From Paraphaeosphaeria minitans (taxonomy: Eukaryota; Ascomycota; Dothideomycetes; Pleosporales; Didymosphaeriaceae), in contig WJXW01000003.1 in NCBI GenBank assembly GCA_015832175.1, positions 310,001 through 374,000 on the forward strand: a stretch of DNA of 64,000 nt, read 5' to 3'. Position 1 is the first letter of the stretch. Every line of letters begins with the position of its first letter. Of this stretch, positions 11,542 to 22,557 are shown one piece after another. The notes under the pieces are model-generated. The model worked only from the letters and a program-made list of their open reading frames with translations. It searched no databases and was not told where the DNA came from. A program made the position numbers and the translations under genes.

Positions 11542-12771
11542 ATGGCAAGCGTAAGTTATCAAAAGCCGACTTCACTGCAGATTACTGATCGCCGAAGCAC
11601 GGAATAACGCGCGCGACAGGTACGGCGGTGCGCACTGAAGAAGCCCGGCAACAACAACTTCGAGACATCGATGCATACAAGGAGCTGGTGGACCTCGTTC
11701 ACACGAAGGTGAGTGGGCGATACGTCGCTGATTCTGGCGACTAGAATTCTGACCCCGCGTTCTGCGAATTTATAAGCAAGGGCAGCTTCTGACGCACGAT
11801 TATTATAGATAACTGAAAGACAATACACACTTGAGGTCCTCGGTCTGGCCACGAAGATTTTGAAGCAGAATCCGGAGTACTACACGATCTGGAACCATCG
11901 TCGCCGTGTTCTGAATGCTTTGTTTTCAGGCAAAAATGCAGACGGATCCTCTAAACACGCCGTGGATGACTTACTTCGGAACGACCTCCAACTCACATTC
12001 GCACTATTGCGCCAATATCCCAAGTGTTATTGGATATGGAACCACAGAAATTGGCTGCTGGAGACCGCTGAATCTCAACAAGGAGATGACGTGGGCCGTC
12101 AGTTATGGTCCGGGGAGCTATTGCTGGTGAACAAGATGCTGAGTGCGGATAGTCGCAACTTCCATGCATGGAGCTACCGACGGTTCGTAACAACGCATAT
12201 TGAGCGCTTGACACCTCGCACCGAAGGACAAGCGCCACAATCTATGACCGAATCCGAATTCGAATATACGAGCAGTATGGTCAGGTCCAATCTCTCCAAC
12301 TTCTCAGCCTGGCACCATCGCAGCAAGTTGATACCCCGCCTGCTGAACGAGCGAAACGCCGATGCCGAAACTCGACGCGCTCTTCTGGATTCTGAGCTAG
12401 CACTGATATGCGAAGCTATCAACACTGATCCCTTTGACCAATCTATTTGGTTCTACCACCAATATCTCATGACCACCCTGTCCCCGAATTGCTCTTCTCA
12501 AGATAGGATTGTTCCAAATCTCAACAACGGCGATCGTCAACGATATTACGAGAACGAGATGCAATATATTCGTGAAATATTGGAAGACGAGGAGGATTGC
12601 AAGTGGATCTACGAGGGTCTGCTGTTCCTTGCAAGCGCGTATCTAGAGGTCGATAGCGACACGAAGGTCTTCACGAGGGCGGACATGCAATCGTGGTTGG
12701 AACAGCTGAGAAGACTCGATCCGTTGAGGAGAGGGCGGTGGGAGGACCTGGGTCGAAGTCTAAACCTTTGA
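11542..12771 (+). CDS. BET4: Rab geranylgeranyltransferase (type II) alpha subunit
   Basis: Three exons: 11542-11550 (only 9 nt, ATG GCA AGC), 11598-11708 and 11809-12771, giving 360 residues. Intron 1 (11551-11597) begins GTAAGT, has TTACTGAT and ends CGAAG. This acceptor gives MAS-HGITRATG, the MASHG start I recall from fungal BET4; the nearby GACAG acceptor gives a frame with an early stop. Intron 2 is 11709-11808. The protein has prenyltransferase-alpha repeats: YYTIWNHRRRVL, YPKCYWIWNHRNWLL, NFHAWSYRRFV, NFSAWHHRSKLI and DQSIWFYHQYLM. It pairs with BET2 and the escort protein MRS6 to prenylate Rab GTPases. Confidence 0.95.
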
Positions 12772-12792
12772 GATTAATACCGAAGTGAAGCG

Positions 12793-13200
12793 CTAAGGCT
12801 GCGGCTTTGAACCATCGCTATTCGTCCTGGCTGGCGGTTGTTCCTTCGCGGCACTGCCTTTGGGTGACCAAGCCCAGAAACCAAACATGGATGAGAGCTT
12901 TGACAGGTTCGTGGGCTCGGTTTGTGCGGGGAGCTGTTCTGGTTGTGAAGCTGGGATCGTGCTTGATGCCATTGGGGATGGGCCGCCGCTTGATTGAGTA
13001 GACGCACCTGCAGAGGCGAGGTCGCTATCTGTGTCAATATTAAAGTCTCAGCATTCTCAGGTTGCGTTTGGTTCGTACCGGTTGTATTCCTGCTGCAGAC
13101 GCCGTCTTTGCTGCTCTTTGAATTCCTCCCCGAAGGTCGATACACCGATTGTGACACCTGCGACGGTAGCTAGAGCGATTGGAAGGATGCGTCCCGCCAT
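12793..13200 (-). CDS. Small single-pass membrane protein of unknown function
   Basis: Two reverse-strand exons, 13200-13079 and 13024-12793, give 117 residues. The 54-nt intron (13078-13025) starts GTACGA and ends GATAG; this acceptor restores the frame, whereas the CACAG just upstream gives a stop. The N terminus MAGRILPIALATVAGVTIGV is one short hydrophobic segment without acidic residues, followed by a charged helix (FGEEFKEQQRRRLQQEYNR) and a low-complexity Ser/Pro tail. This layout suits an inner-mitochondrial or ER protein with a short N-terminal anchor. I do not recognise the family. It is divergent from the MUS7/MMS22 gene, with 243 bp between starts. Confidence 0.7.
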
Positions 13201-13443
13201 GGCGTTGAACCGGTAGCAAATGCACGAGATAAAGTTGCCGTGTGCGGTCGGGTGAAAGTGAGAGTGAACGACGGCGGCGAGACCGAGAATTACGTAGCAC
13301 CGCAGATCGCGGACGCGCTATTTTAATGGCACGTGATGGGCCCTGCCAGACGCGTCTTGACCTCGACGCGTCGTGCAACCACCATCCGCACTTTGTCCGC
13401 CCCACCACCAACCGCGCGCCGTACGCGATGCCGACGAGTCCCG

Positions 13444-16400
13444 ATGTTCAAATGGCGCGTCAAAGGATTTGTGCAAGACTCGGATGAAGAGGAGGAGGAT
13501 TTCGACTTCTCGACCACAAGCTCCGCCCGAAGCAGCCAACACTCACATAATGTGCAGGACACCACGAAGATAGATCGCAACGAGAACCGATCAAACACAG
13601 TCAGCAATTGCACACTTCCAAGGGAAACGCGTGGCCCACATGCTGGAACAAGATTGCCTCCCGACGAAGTACATGGCGCAGAACAACCTACATACCTTAC
13701 ACCGACTGCGGTGACCCGGGTAGCGGAGGCCACTCCCGCAAGCCAGCAGCCCGTGACGCCTCCGAAAAGTGCTGCTACCGATTTGGATACCAGAGAGCGG
13801 TCTGAGAGCCCTGATCCACTTCTAGGCTCGCCCACCCCAAAAGCGAAGCGGTTCGACGATCGTTCATATTCATCGCAAATTCTTGGGGCGCCCAGTGTTC
13901 CGCAAGGAACGCAAGAGTCGGCTCTCGGAAAGACTGATAATGGAAAAGTGAGGGATGCGTTTTTGTTCGACTTTTCCGACGACAGTGAGCTTTCTGATCC
14001 TCCTTCCGACCTCGATGAACTGCATCCGGAAGAGTTCAGGCGTGATACACAAATCCGCCCGGAACAAGTCGATCTGGCCAATGTAGAACATCTCGATCTG
14101 ACTCATCTTCCCCCTGAAGATGACGACTCATGCCTGCAAGAGACTATTTTTGCGTCACCAACACATCGGGCGACGGTACAGGTCGTGATTCCACCCTCTA
14201 CAAACCAGGAGCGACAACCACGAGTATTCGAACGATATGTCGACCGATCTTTCCGACAACGGAAGCCAATTCAACTGCATCCATACCTTCTGGAGGGTGA
14301 AAGATATCGTCGTGATCTGCGGGGGAGAGGGGTGAAGCCGGTGATCCGAGTGTTGTCACCAAAGCGGAAGCCCCACCACAACAATCAGGAATCGCAGGAA
14401 CAGGAGTTCGATCCTAACAAAGATTTAGCGCCAAATAGTTCTCCTGAGATCCCCGTCGCTACATCGATTGTTGGACGACCTATAGAAAGCGATCTAGGCA
14501 GCCCGCGTCAACAGATCATAGGTCGGCCACGACACATGGAATCTACTTCCACAATCCGCAGCAGCGCAAAGAGAAGGACACTGGGTCAGCCGCCACGTCC
14601 ATCTTCAGCGTCCCGGCACCCATCCACAGCATCAAGTGACCCATCTACTGCTGACGTGTGGGCTGTGCCTCAATCACCTCCATACTCTAGCAGCCCTCCT
14701 ATTAATCGCTCTGTGCGAAACCAGGTCAGGAGAACAATGGTTACACCTGTCCCGGATTTGCCTACGCCTTCGAACTCGTCTAGTGTGCCTGCAACAGGGG
14801 ATATGGATTCTGATGGTGGGCCAGTTCGTAGCGTTCAGCGTATAGGTCAAGGAACGCACCAGCCCATTCCCATTCTTAGCGACAGCTCCTCTTCGGATAC
14901 TGAAGCTTCAGAGAACGAAACACAGGCCAGCGACCATGAAATACAGAAGGTGGGGAGAAGGATCAGAGGTGTCCTTCCTGCCTCATGGCTCCGCCTCGAT
15001 CTTCAGGCTCAGAAAAAGCATGATGAGCAGAGGAGAGACCGCCTGAATAGCCTACAATCCCCGGGGCAAGGGGAACCTCAGCGCGGTGTCGCTCAGAAAG
15101 TCGTCAGGCGCCAGGCAACACCTTCAGGAGTAGGTGGACCGAGTTCAACCAACAATCGCGTTATCGAACTTTCAGACGGGTCTGATGACGACGCCGACGC
15201 GCCCGCCCCCCAGATCTCGACCGCTCAAGAATCGGAACGCGCAGCATTTGAGACAGCTGCTATGGTCGATCGCCGATACAACGACGAGGAATCAGATACT
15301 ATGGAGAACGATCGCTTGCATATTTTTACACTCGGCGGTGGCAAGAAACGAAAGAAGCAGTCCAAGTTGACAGATATGTTCGCAGCATCCAAGAGAAGGA
15401 AGATTACGGATGGAGGTGGCAAGCACATCAAGGCAACTTTTGGGTCGCATAAAGCTTCCAGAAGAGCGCGAAAACGAACGCCGCCACCTGCTCTTAGTAT
15501 TTTGGATCTCGAGCAGTCGCCTTCAAAAGACCAACGGGTACCACAATTCCTGCGCATTGCAAGGCGGCAGGCTCGCCGAAGACCAGATTATGCCCGCCAA
15601 TATCCAACCAACAAATACATCAGGCTGCATTCTGCACATGATACACATGACGCGAATGCTATTCTTCGGGAATGGAGACGTGGTGCTATCAAGCCAAAAG
15701 TCAATATTGCGCAGTCCAGCTGTATACCAGCGCACCGCCGACCTCTTATTGATATTGACCATAATCAATGGTCGCCGCTTGTTGACGCTGACGGAGTTCT
15801 CCAAGAATCGGACTCCGGAAGGCAATTCGCTCCCCAAACCCGGCCGACGCAAATGCGTGAGAAACAACGAGATATTATAAGACCTACGAACCAGTCACAT
15901 GTGCCTACGCCAACACGAAAGAAGACATCGCGGCATAGCAGGCCACGTCCTCTTCCGTTCAGAGATGCTCAATTGGAGGGGCTAGAAACAGATCATGGGT
16001 CCGGCGCCCGTAGGGCTGCTTTCCAAAGAGGCCTACAACGCGTCGATCGGCAGTTCGATCTTCTCAAACCACTTCACCAACCTCGAAATCCTCAACTGGC
16101 TCGTTTTCTTGCGGATGACGACGTCATCCTTCCACCGCTGCCATCCGTAGAGAACGTAGGAGATTCAGCCCCGAACTCGTCAATGCCGGAACCGCCCATT
16201 ATCAGGAGACGCCTCGTTCGAAAGCGTCGAGCGCAGCGTGTCGACGTTGAGATCAGAGAGTACCGACAACCAAGTGAGCCAGTGGTAGACGACTACCTTA
16301 AAGGTGTAGCGGGCCCGCCCATCCTTGACCCTGAACCAGGGCAAGCATATCAACAGTCGATACAGGGTCTTGGCCCACGCGGTACTCGATATCCCACCAC

Positions 16401-19400
16401 CTTCGACATTTCCCCTTTACCGGACGGTACGTATTTTCATGTGTCTACCTTCGTTGGTTCCGGCGCCTTACGTCGAGCATTGGCCTTTCATCAGAGCAAT
16501 GCAAGAAACCTGGATGAACCAGCGGGTTATTGTAACGTCGACTTTCTCCAAACGTCTATAAGATGCGGCCCCTGGGAAGATAGCATAGCCGCACTAATCG
16601 CAGATTCTACGAACGACATATGGAATGTCATCACCCGCCGAAATGAGGATGATGACCCCCTTTTGTCTGATGGAAGCTGCTTCGAGAAGGCATCTAACGT
16701 TACCCGGTCGCTCATTGTTTATGCTTCTTCACATCTCAGCTTTCACGACCCTATCGACCGGAACCCTTTCGTCATGAAAATGGAACAATGGGCTACTTCT
16801 ATGTTTGAGAGTATCATGTCGCACAGCCATGAAGGTCGAAAGTCGGACTTATTGGCGAAGGCCAGATCTTTAGGGCTTTTGCTGGTTCTGACTTTACAGA
16901 TCCACAAAATTGCACAGCATTCCGCTGTAGAGCAATCGGCCAAGTCTGATTTGATTGTGCTAATCACCAGTATTGGCAAGAGTCTCGTCGGAGACATCCT
17001 TGATCATGTTTCAGATCTCAGCGACTTTTTGGAAAACAACAAGCGATACAATGTGCGAGAGAATGGTATACGGGATTCTGATGTGTTACTTGAAGGGCTT
17101 GTTATCTGCCTACACACGCTCTCGCAGGCTGGCATACCGGGAACTACGTTCTGGGATATCGTAGGCCAGTCACTGTTACCGGCAGCCAAAAGAGCAACCC
17201 ACTTGATGGAATTCGAGTCGATCTGGGGCACTATATTCACTCTGCTTCCGTTCATCGAATTCAATGACCTTGGCATTCCTTCACGAGCCCGTCGAACATC
17301 GTTTAGAGAAGACAACTGGACGACTGTCAGAGCGCTAATACAACGAACTTTCGCGTTGTATCCTGCCACTTCGAAGGCGAATGATGTTTCTTTAGACGAC
17401 TACCTCCGAGCTGTCATGACAAGGTGCCACGAACTCGTCCATTTCTGGCATTGGAACCGCTGCGATCCGGTCCTGTACGCCATGTTTGATTTCTTCGTAG
17501 CGAAGAACGGCTTGAAGCATCTGAAGAGTGAACAGGGTAAAGACTTGGCCAGTTTCCTGGAACAGATCAACGATGGGTCTTTCAGTCGCATTGAACCGAA
17601 CACGAGGTCTTTCCACATCTTCCTCAGGTGTTTATATATTGGTATTCGGGGTATGCAAAACTGCTATCAAGCGAAGAAGCTTCGGAGCATTGTATTACGC
17701 CTTATTCCAAACCATGGACGAAGCCATCCCAAGGACCAACCTTTGGAAGTAGAGAGTTTGGAGGCTTTACAAAACCACCACGACATTCTATGCACGCTAT
17801 ACCGGGCTTCCCCGCTGCCTTGTCGTCCCAACTTGGAGTTGATCAAGAATCTTGTGCACCACGAAAACTCACATCGTGAGGCATGTCGGATAGGCATACG
17901 TTCGTGGGCGGACCTAGCCAAGTTTCAACTATCAACCGATGAGCCATACAATTCCCTGCAACCGTTCGCACAGTGGCACCAGGATATTCAGACGCAAACG
18001 TTGAAGCAATATTTACTAGCCAAAACAGAAGCCGAGGAGTATCTCAAGTCCGATGTTCTTAACAAATCAGAAGCCACCTCGCTAATGGTTAGACATACCA
18101 TGGAGAGGAACCAGGACCAAGTGATCGCATTACTGCGAGAGTGTATTGCTGGGTTGCTCAAGGCTCTTGCTGTTCGCCAAACTCAGGTTATGCTCAAAGA
18201 ATTCCTCGTGGATGCTGGCCTCGTCCAGCTACTTGAACTTCCGCATCTTCAGGATCGACGGCTGGTAGTCGTAATTCGAGACGCACTGGGTGTACTGCGG
18301 ACGTTTGCTAGTCTACCGCGTCAAACCACTACAGAGACCGTCATTCCTGAACCAGACGAAGAAAGTCAGGATTACGGTGATTCGTTCGACCTGGCCGACT
18401 TCATGGAGGTTGATCATGAACTGCAGCAGCCTGACGACTTCCTGCAGAGCCCGCTGTGGCATTTGCTTTCCAATGCTTTCGGCGCTGAAGCATCGCCTGA
18501 TGATAACCTTCTTATGGACTGCATTGACACTTGGTGCCTAATCGCCCTTTCCCAAGTATCTTCACACGCTCGCTCGTGGACCTACTATCTCGACCCGTTC
18601 AGTCAAGTATCGTGGCAGCAACTGCGACGCACAGAACAAACGCAGAAGTTTCGCCCGTACTTCTTAGCTTCGGTTCTGGGTTGTGATTCGATGTCATATT
18701 CTCAACATCGCCTTGACTTTCTGAACGCATTGCTGGTATCACTCGTCGACCGGGAGTCGCTGTTGAGGTTTCAACATCGCTTGCTAAGTGCCATCATAAC
18801 TGCAGTTCCCGATGAGCCGCTGCTTAAGGACTTACCTTTTTATGATGAAAAAGGCAACGGATCACTAGACATACACGCCGACACTGTCAGGGCACGGCGA
18901 CTGGCATTGATCTCCGTGATCCTGGCTAATATGCGAGGCGACTTTCTCGATACCACCCAACAGGGTGCGGCACATCTTGCAGAAGTGAAAGGTGGTTACG
19001 CCGCTATTCTGAAAGATCTTATGAACGCCATGAAGACCAACTACCAACAGCTCGGCTCTGGAACCACCGTAACTGGCGCATACGTTGAATTTGTTCAGAG
19101 AGTCGTCCAATTTCTACAACAATATACGGCCGATATTCATCCGGTTCTCGACTTTTTTACCAACTCAATTGCATTCCCGCTTCCAGCAGCCGATCCGACA
19201 TATGTGGTAGGTCGACTGTGTGGGTATGCGCCTAAACTTAATCAACCGGGCATTCCGAAACAGCTGTCCGTCTTCGTGCAGACGGTAGCACAGCAAGCTG
19301 CTACTGGAGGTCATCAGTCGTACCTAGTCCACCAATTACAAACCGCCCTTTGTATGGACCAAGCTCCTCCAAAGGATCAGGTTGCTTTACGCGATGCGCT

Positions 19401-20118
19401 TATACAAAGTATATTTCCAGCGTACGTCGAAGCCGCCTTCAATTCTGCTGTCGGCTTCGTAATCGCACAGCCAATCCTGCAATCTCTGCTCCCAACTATA
19501 GAAGCGATGCGCCTCAGCATCAGGATCTACGACGATGCGAATGTGCAAGCCATTTGCGACTGCCTCCTGGCAGTCTCTTACGCTTTCTTTCGAGGCGTTG
19601 AGAACATCAAAGATGACGAAGGATTGTTGCGATTTCCGTACATCCTTGAGGCACTTTCTCTCATGTTTCAGAACGCCACTTCGATAGCCATACTGTTAGA
19701 CTACATCTGTAGCAGATGTTCAGAATCATTGGCAAAGCCTACGATTGTCCAATACTTTGAGAGCTTCGCCCTCTTTATTGGCCAGACGTTGCACGAAGTG
19801 ACACCACAAGCCATTCCATCGTACCATGGCGAAGCAAGCCAATCGAAGACGAAGGCCACGGAGCTCCTAGATTTCTCTATGGATGGGCTGCAAACCGGAA
19901 TCAAGGCGAACTGGAGGGCCAGTGGGGAGAATATATACTTCGGGCAAGGTCATGCAAAGCGAGAGGTGTTGATCGACTGGAGTACAGTGGATGAGGCGAA
20001 AACGAACCTCGTTACGGCAATCGAGGAGTTTCTCGCCACGGCTTCGTCATCGAACGACGAAGTACGAAATGATGAGTATTTGGAAATAGATGCGTCAATA
20101 GGCGAGCTCGACGTGTAG
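13444..20118 (+). CDS. MMS22: MUS7/MMS22-family DNA repair protein
   Basis: A single uninterrupted frame of 2,224 residues. I start at 13444 because MFKWRVKGFVQDSDEEEEDF resembles the usual N terminus of Mus7/Mms22 (FVQDSDEEE). The frame is also open upstream to 13333, but that part is Arg/Thr-rich filler. The first 900 residues are disordered, with many SP sites and acidic clusters. The conserved core begins near RPDYARQYPTNKYIRLHSA (about 15570), a hallmark of the family. The rest is a long alpha-helical region. In yeasts Mms22 works with the Rtt101/Cul4-Mms1 ubiquitin ligase at stalled replication forks. Size fits filamentous fungi (S. pombe Mus7 is about 1,900 residues). No intron is needed. 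Confidence 0.92.
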   Translation: MFKWRVKGFVQDSDEEEEDFDFSTTSSARSSQHSHNVQDTTKIDRNENRSNTVSNCTLPRETRGPHAGTRLPPDEVHGAEQPTYLTPTAVTRVAEATPASQQPVTPPKSAATDLDTRERSESPDPLLGSPTPKAKRFDDRSYSSQILGAPSVPQGTQESALGKTDNGKVRDAFLFDFSDDSELSDPPSDLDELHPEEFRRDTQIRPEQVDLANVEHLDLTHLPPEDDDSCLQETIFASPTHRATVQVVIPPSTNQERQPRVFERYVDRSFRQRKPIQLHPYLLEGERYRRDLRGRGVKPVIRVLSPKRKPHHNNQESQEQEFDPNKDLAPNSSPEIPVATSIVGRPIESDLGSPRQQIIGRPRHMESTSTIRSSAKRRTLGQPPRPSSASRHPSTASSDPSTADVWAVPQSPPYSSSPPINRSVRNQVRRTMVTPVPDLPTPSNSSSVPATGDMDSDGGPVRSVQRIGQGTHQPIPILSDSSSSDTEASENETQASDHEIQKVGRRIRGVLPASWLRLDLQAQKKHDEQRRDRLNSLQSPGQGEPQRGVAQKVVRRQATPSGVGGPSSTNNRVIELSDGSDDDADAPAPQISTAQESERAAFETAAMVDRRYNDEESDTMENDRLHIFTLGGGKKRKKQSKLTDMFAASKRRKITDGGGKHIKATFGSHKASRRARKRTPPPALSILDLEQSPSKDQRVPQFLRIARRQARRRPDYARQYPTNKYIRLHSAHDTHDANAILREWRRGAIKPKVNIAQSSCIPAHRRPLIDIDHNQWSPLVDADGVLQESDSGRQFAPQTRPTQMREKQRDIIRPTNQSHVPTPTRKKTSRHSRPRPLPFRDAQLEGLETDHGSGARRAAFQRGLQRVDRQFDLLKPLHQPRNPQLARFLADDDVILPPLPSVENVGDSAPNSSMPEPPIIRRRLVRKRRAQRVDVEIREYRQPSEPVVDDYLKGVAGPPILDPEPGQAYQQSIQGLGPRGTRYPTTFDISPLPDGTYFHVSTFVGSGALRRALAFHQSNARNLDEPAGYCNVDFLQTSIRCGPWEDSIAALIADSTNDIWNVITRRNEDDDPLLSDGSCFEKASNVTRSLIVYASSHLSFHDPIDRNPFVMKMEQWATSMFESIMSHSHEGRKSDLLAKARSLGLLLVLTLQIHKIAQHSAVEQSAKSDLIVLITSIGKSLVGDILDHVSDLSDFLENNKRYNVRENGIRDSDVLLEGLVICLHTLSQAGIPGTTFWDIVGQSLLPAAKRATHLMEFESIWGTIFTLLPFIEFNDLGIPSRARRTSFREDNWTTVRALIQRTFALYPATSKANDVSLDDYLRAVMTRCHELVHFWHWNRCDPVLYAMFDFFVAKNGLKHLKSEQGKDLASFLEQINDGSFSRIEPNTRSFHIFLRCLYIGIRGMQNCYQAKKLRSIVLRLIPNHGRSHPKDQPLEVESLEALQNHHDILCTLYRASPLPCRPNLELIKNLVHHENSHREACRIGIRSWADLAKFQLSTDEPYNSLQPFAQWHQDIQTQTLKQYLLAKTEAEEYLKSDVLNKSEATSLMVRHTMERNQDQVIALLRECIAGLLKALAVRQTQVMLKEFLVDAGLVQLLELPHLQDRRLVVVIRDALGVLRTFASLPRQTTTETVIPEPDEESQDYGDSFDLADFMEVDHELQQPDDFLQSPLWHLLSNAFGAEASPDDNLLMDCIDTWCLIALSQVSSHARSWTYYLDPFSQVSWQQLRRTEQTQKFRPYFLASVLGCDSMSYSQHRLDFLNALLVSLVDRESLLRFQHRLLSAIITAVPDEPLLKDLPFYDEKGNGSLDIHADTVRARRLALISVILANMRGDFLDTTQQGAAHLAEVKGGYAAILKDLMNAMKTNYQQLGSGTTVTGAYVEFVQRVVQFLQQYTADIHPVLDFFTNSIAFPLPAADPTYVVGRLCGYAPKLNQPGIPKQLSVFVQTVAQQAATGGHQSYLVHQLQTALCMDQAPPKDQVALRDALIQSIFPAYVEAAFNSAVGFVIAQPILQSLLPTIEAMRLSIRIYDDANVQAICDCLLAVSYAFFRGVENIKDDEGLLRFPYILEALSLMFQNATSIAILLDYICSRCSESLAKPTIVQYFESFALFIGQTLHEVTPQAIPSYHGEASQSKTKATELLDFSMDGLQTGIKANWRASGENIYFGQGHAKREVLIDWSTVDEAKTNLVTAIEEFLATASSSNDEVRNDEYLEIDASIGELDV

Positions 20119-20662
20119 TCTCGTCTTTTCTTAATCTTGTATTGTCCCACATCAGCGGCATTGATGGCGTTGTTGGACTTCAAGTACGCATGATAGATAA
20201 CGAATTCAAAAGCCCTATGAATAGCGTACTACAACGGACGGCCCACGTTCTCATTATGTTACCGGCTTCTACAAAGCAGCGACTAAACCTAAAATGCCAA
20301 CAGCTCCCGATAGCCTAACTACCTCAATGACACTCCACGTCTGCTAAGGCTGCGCCCAAAATCTCGATGAGGTCGCTTGGAAATCGCCCTCGTTTCCCTC
20401 ATCGAGAGGAGCGCCATTTGTTTCTATGGCTCTTGGTGTTGCTGTATCTACAATCAGAGTTTCAGTAATTTCATCTGAGGGCATTAAAAGCGAAGGTTAC
20501 GCTTGACAAGGAAACTCAAATAGTCAGTATGTAGGATGTCGAATTGTGCGTGCCCAGCTCACGCTCGATAGGCCTTGATCAGCTTTCCGGCTTCAAAATC
20601 AAAATCCTGCGTCGTTACTTCTCGCGCGTGAAGACGACGGCTCTAACATACTCGCGAACGCT

Positions 20663-21296
20663 ATGATCTTCAATTACTCCATTCTTGCATTCGAGCTTGT
20701 AAGCATATCCCACATACTTTTTTTTTGGAAACATTGCCGGACACAGACACAGACCTTTTTAGGGGAGTCAAATTTTGAAACTTCGAGGCCTCAAGGACAT
20801 TGTCCTCGGAAACCCGACAATACAAAACGCCTATGTTGCGTCCCGCAGTAAAATGTAAGCTCACATTCATATTTAAGCACTTTCACGGGCTAAACTGCTT
20901 CTAGACAGCACATACCCCACCAGAGGCGTCCTCGACCTCAAAACCGAGCTTACAAACCTACAACTAATCGTCGCATACACAGCCCACTCACTCAGCTCAG
21001 GTAATATCATGTTCGGCGCTTCAGGCAACCAGATGTCTACAACGGTGAGCACATACAGTACTACGAAGAGATCCTGGACGGACTTCATTTGCGTGAGAAG
21101 TCCCCGTCTTGTCGATACTAGCAAATAGTTTTGTTCACTTGATACCGGGAGGATTAGATGTCATCAGGGGTTTGCCGCACCAGCTGGGAATTAACTTGAC
21201 TCGGATTTTGAATGGAGATAGGGATGGGGTGACTGTGAGGGCGTTGGAAGGGAGGCCTGTGGATTTAGGACAATTCATGGACTTTTTGCTTTAGTT
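20663..21296 (+). other. Possible small spliced gene or gene remnant, unrecognised
   Basis: A series of coding-like pieces in good splice context: MIFNYSILAFEL followed by GTAAGC; an acceptor TTTTAG leading to LRGLKDIVLGNPTIQNAYV; then GTAAGC...TTCTAG and a stretch with LDLKTELTNLQLIVAYTAHS. A last piece, IPGGLDVIRGLPHQLGINL, runs to a stop at 21294. Hydrophobic periodicity looks protein-like, but I could not connect the last two pieces in one frame and know no family with these words. It may be a broken gene or a novel small one. Confidence 0.3.
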
Positions 21297-21843
21297 ATTA
21301 GCTTTGCTATCTTCTTTTTGGTTGTTACATCATCAATATACATTTTCACGGACATGAACTGTTAGCTTTGTTAGTCAGACTCACCAAGTTTAACACAGCA
21401 CCTTTCTATCTGTCCGTGTACTCGAGCTTGACTATGTCACTCAAGAAAGCGATATTCTCAACACTTTACCGCAGCTTGCAGATGCGTTACATGCGGGGAC
21501 AGAACTACCACTACGGCTCGCGTGATCAACGCCTCACTATCGTCGCCTACTCTGTCTGGGTATTCGGCTCTTACCCACAGCATGGGCTTCCCGCCAAGCT
21601 CTCTCTCGCACACCACCCCTACAACTGACCTCTACCCCCCCCCATAATGTCGAAAGTCACACCTTACCCAATGTCGCTCTCCAAAATGTCCAAGCAATCC
21701 TCATCAAAATTCCGAATCCACCTCTTCCATACCATGGACGCACTCCGCACCACCACCTCCCCTTCACCCTATAATCTCCCCAGTGTCCCTGATCTGTCGG
21801 ATACAACACTGTACCTAGCACGCCCCCAAACCTATCACAAAGT

Positions 21844-22101
21844 GTATTCGCTCTTGCCGAGGTGGCAGCACACAACACGCCTGGGTCACTGTACTTGAGC
21901 ATCCACGAGAAAGTTTACGACCTAACAGACTTATAACACAACCATCCTGGTGGTAGAAGAGTGCATATCCCTTCTTTCCCTCACCTTTGATTAGTGAAAG
22001 TTTGAATATTTGTGGTTCTCCAGAAGCACGCTGAAAAAGACGCAACCAGGGTAAACCAGAAGTACTACCTTGCTGAGCCATGGAAAGAAGGTCGTAGGTA
22101 A
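21844..22101 (+). pseudogene. Cytochrome b5 heme-binding domain relic
   Basis: One frame reads FALAEVAAHNTPGSLYLSIH then EKVYDLTDL, a TAA stop, and HNHPGG. This is the cytochrome b5 fold, with the HPGG heme-ligand motif correctly spaced. The stop sits where the family has a hydrophobic residue, two codons before the HPGG pair of turn residues. After a non-coding stretch, KHAEKDATRVNQKYY in the same frame resembles the usual G-KDATKQFWKYH continuation. That version occurs in fungal cytochrome b5 proteins, some of them fused to acyl-CoA dehydrogenases. No intact open frame covers the domain, so I call it decayed. Proline-rich coding-like scraps upstream (21430-21840) may belong to it. Confidence 0.55.
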
Positions 22102-22557
22102 GCCTGGTGACTATAGTAGCCTGCTGAATACTGTCACGATCCAAGAGGTAATACTCATCGATCCCGGTAAGCGCACTGATACCTACTGGTCACTGAGCTT
22201 GAATTTGTCCCGATGCAAACCCACTCAGAGGAGCTCTACTACAATGGGCGCTAGTAGCTCTTGCAAGCACCAACCGCGACTAAACCAAACGGGTGCTGCA
22301 AGTATTGTGAGACATGAATGCGGTCCAGCGTAAGGTCGTATTTGATGTCGGCGTGGACGTTGTGGGACGGTGGGACCTGGTGGAGCAAAGTGCCAAGGCA
22401 CTGGGCGGCCAAAAGCGGCAGAATATTGCGCCGCCCAAAATATTTTGAAATGCGCATCTCCTCCACAACTTTGTGGAGGCGAAGTCTCCCGATCGATTCT
22501 ACAACAGATACCTGGCAAATCTGGTTTGACCGATTGCCGCATATTCCCCGGTCTACC

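Noticed and set aside
13333..13443. N-terminal extension of the MUS7/MMS22 protein
   Set aside because: The conserved FVQDSDEEEE start follows the ATG at 13444; upstream residues look like chance.
22318..22557. N-terminal extension of UTP7
   Set aside because: Trp/Arg-rich sequence unlike UTP7; the natural start is 22558.
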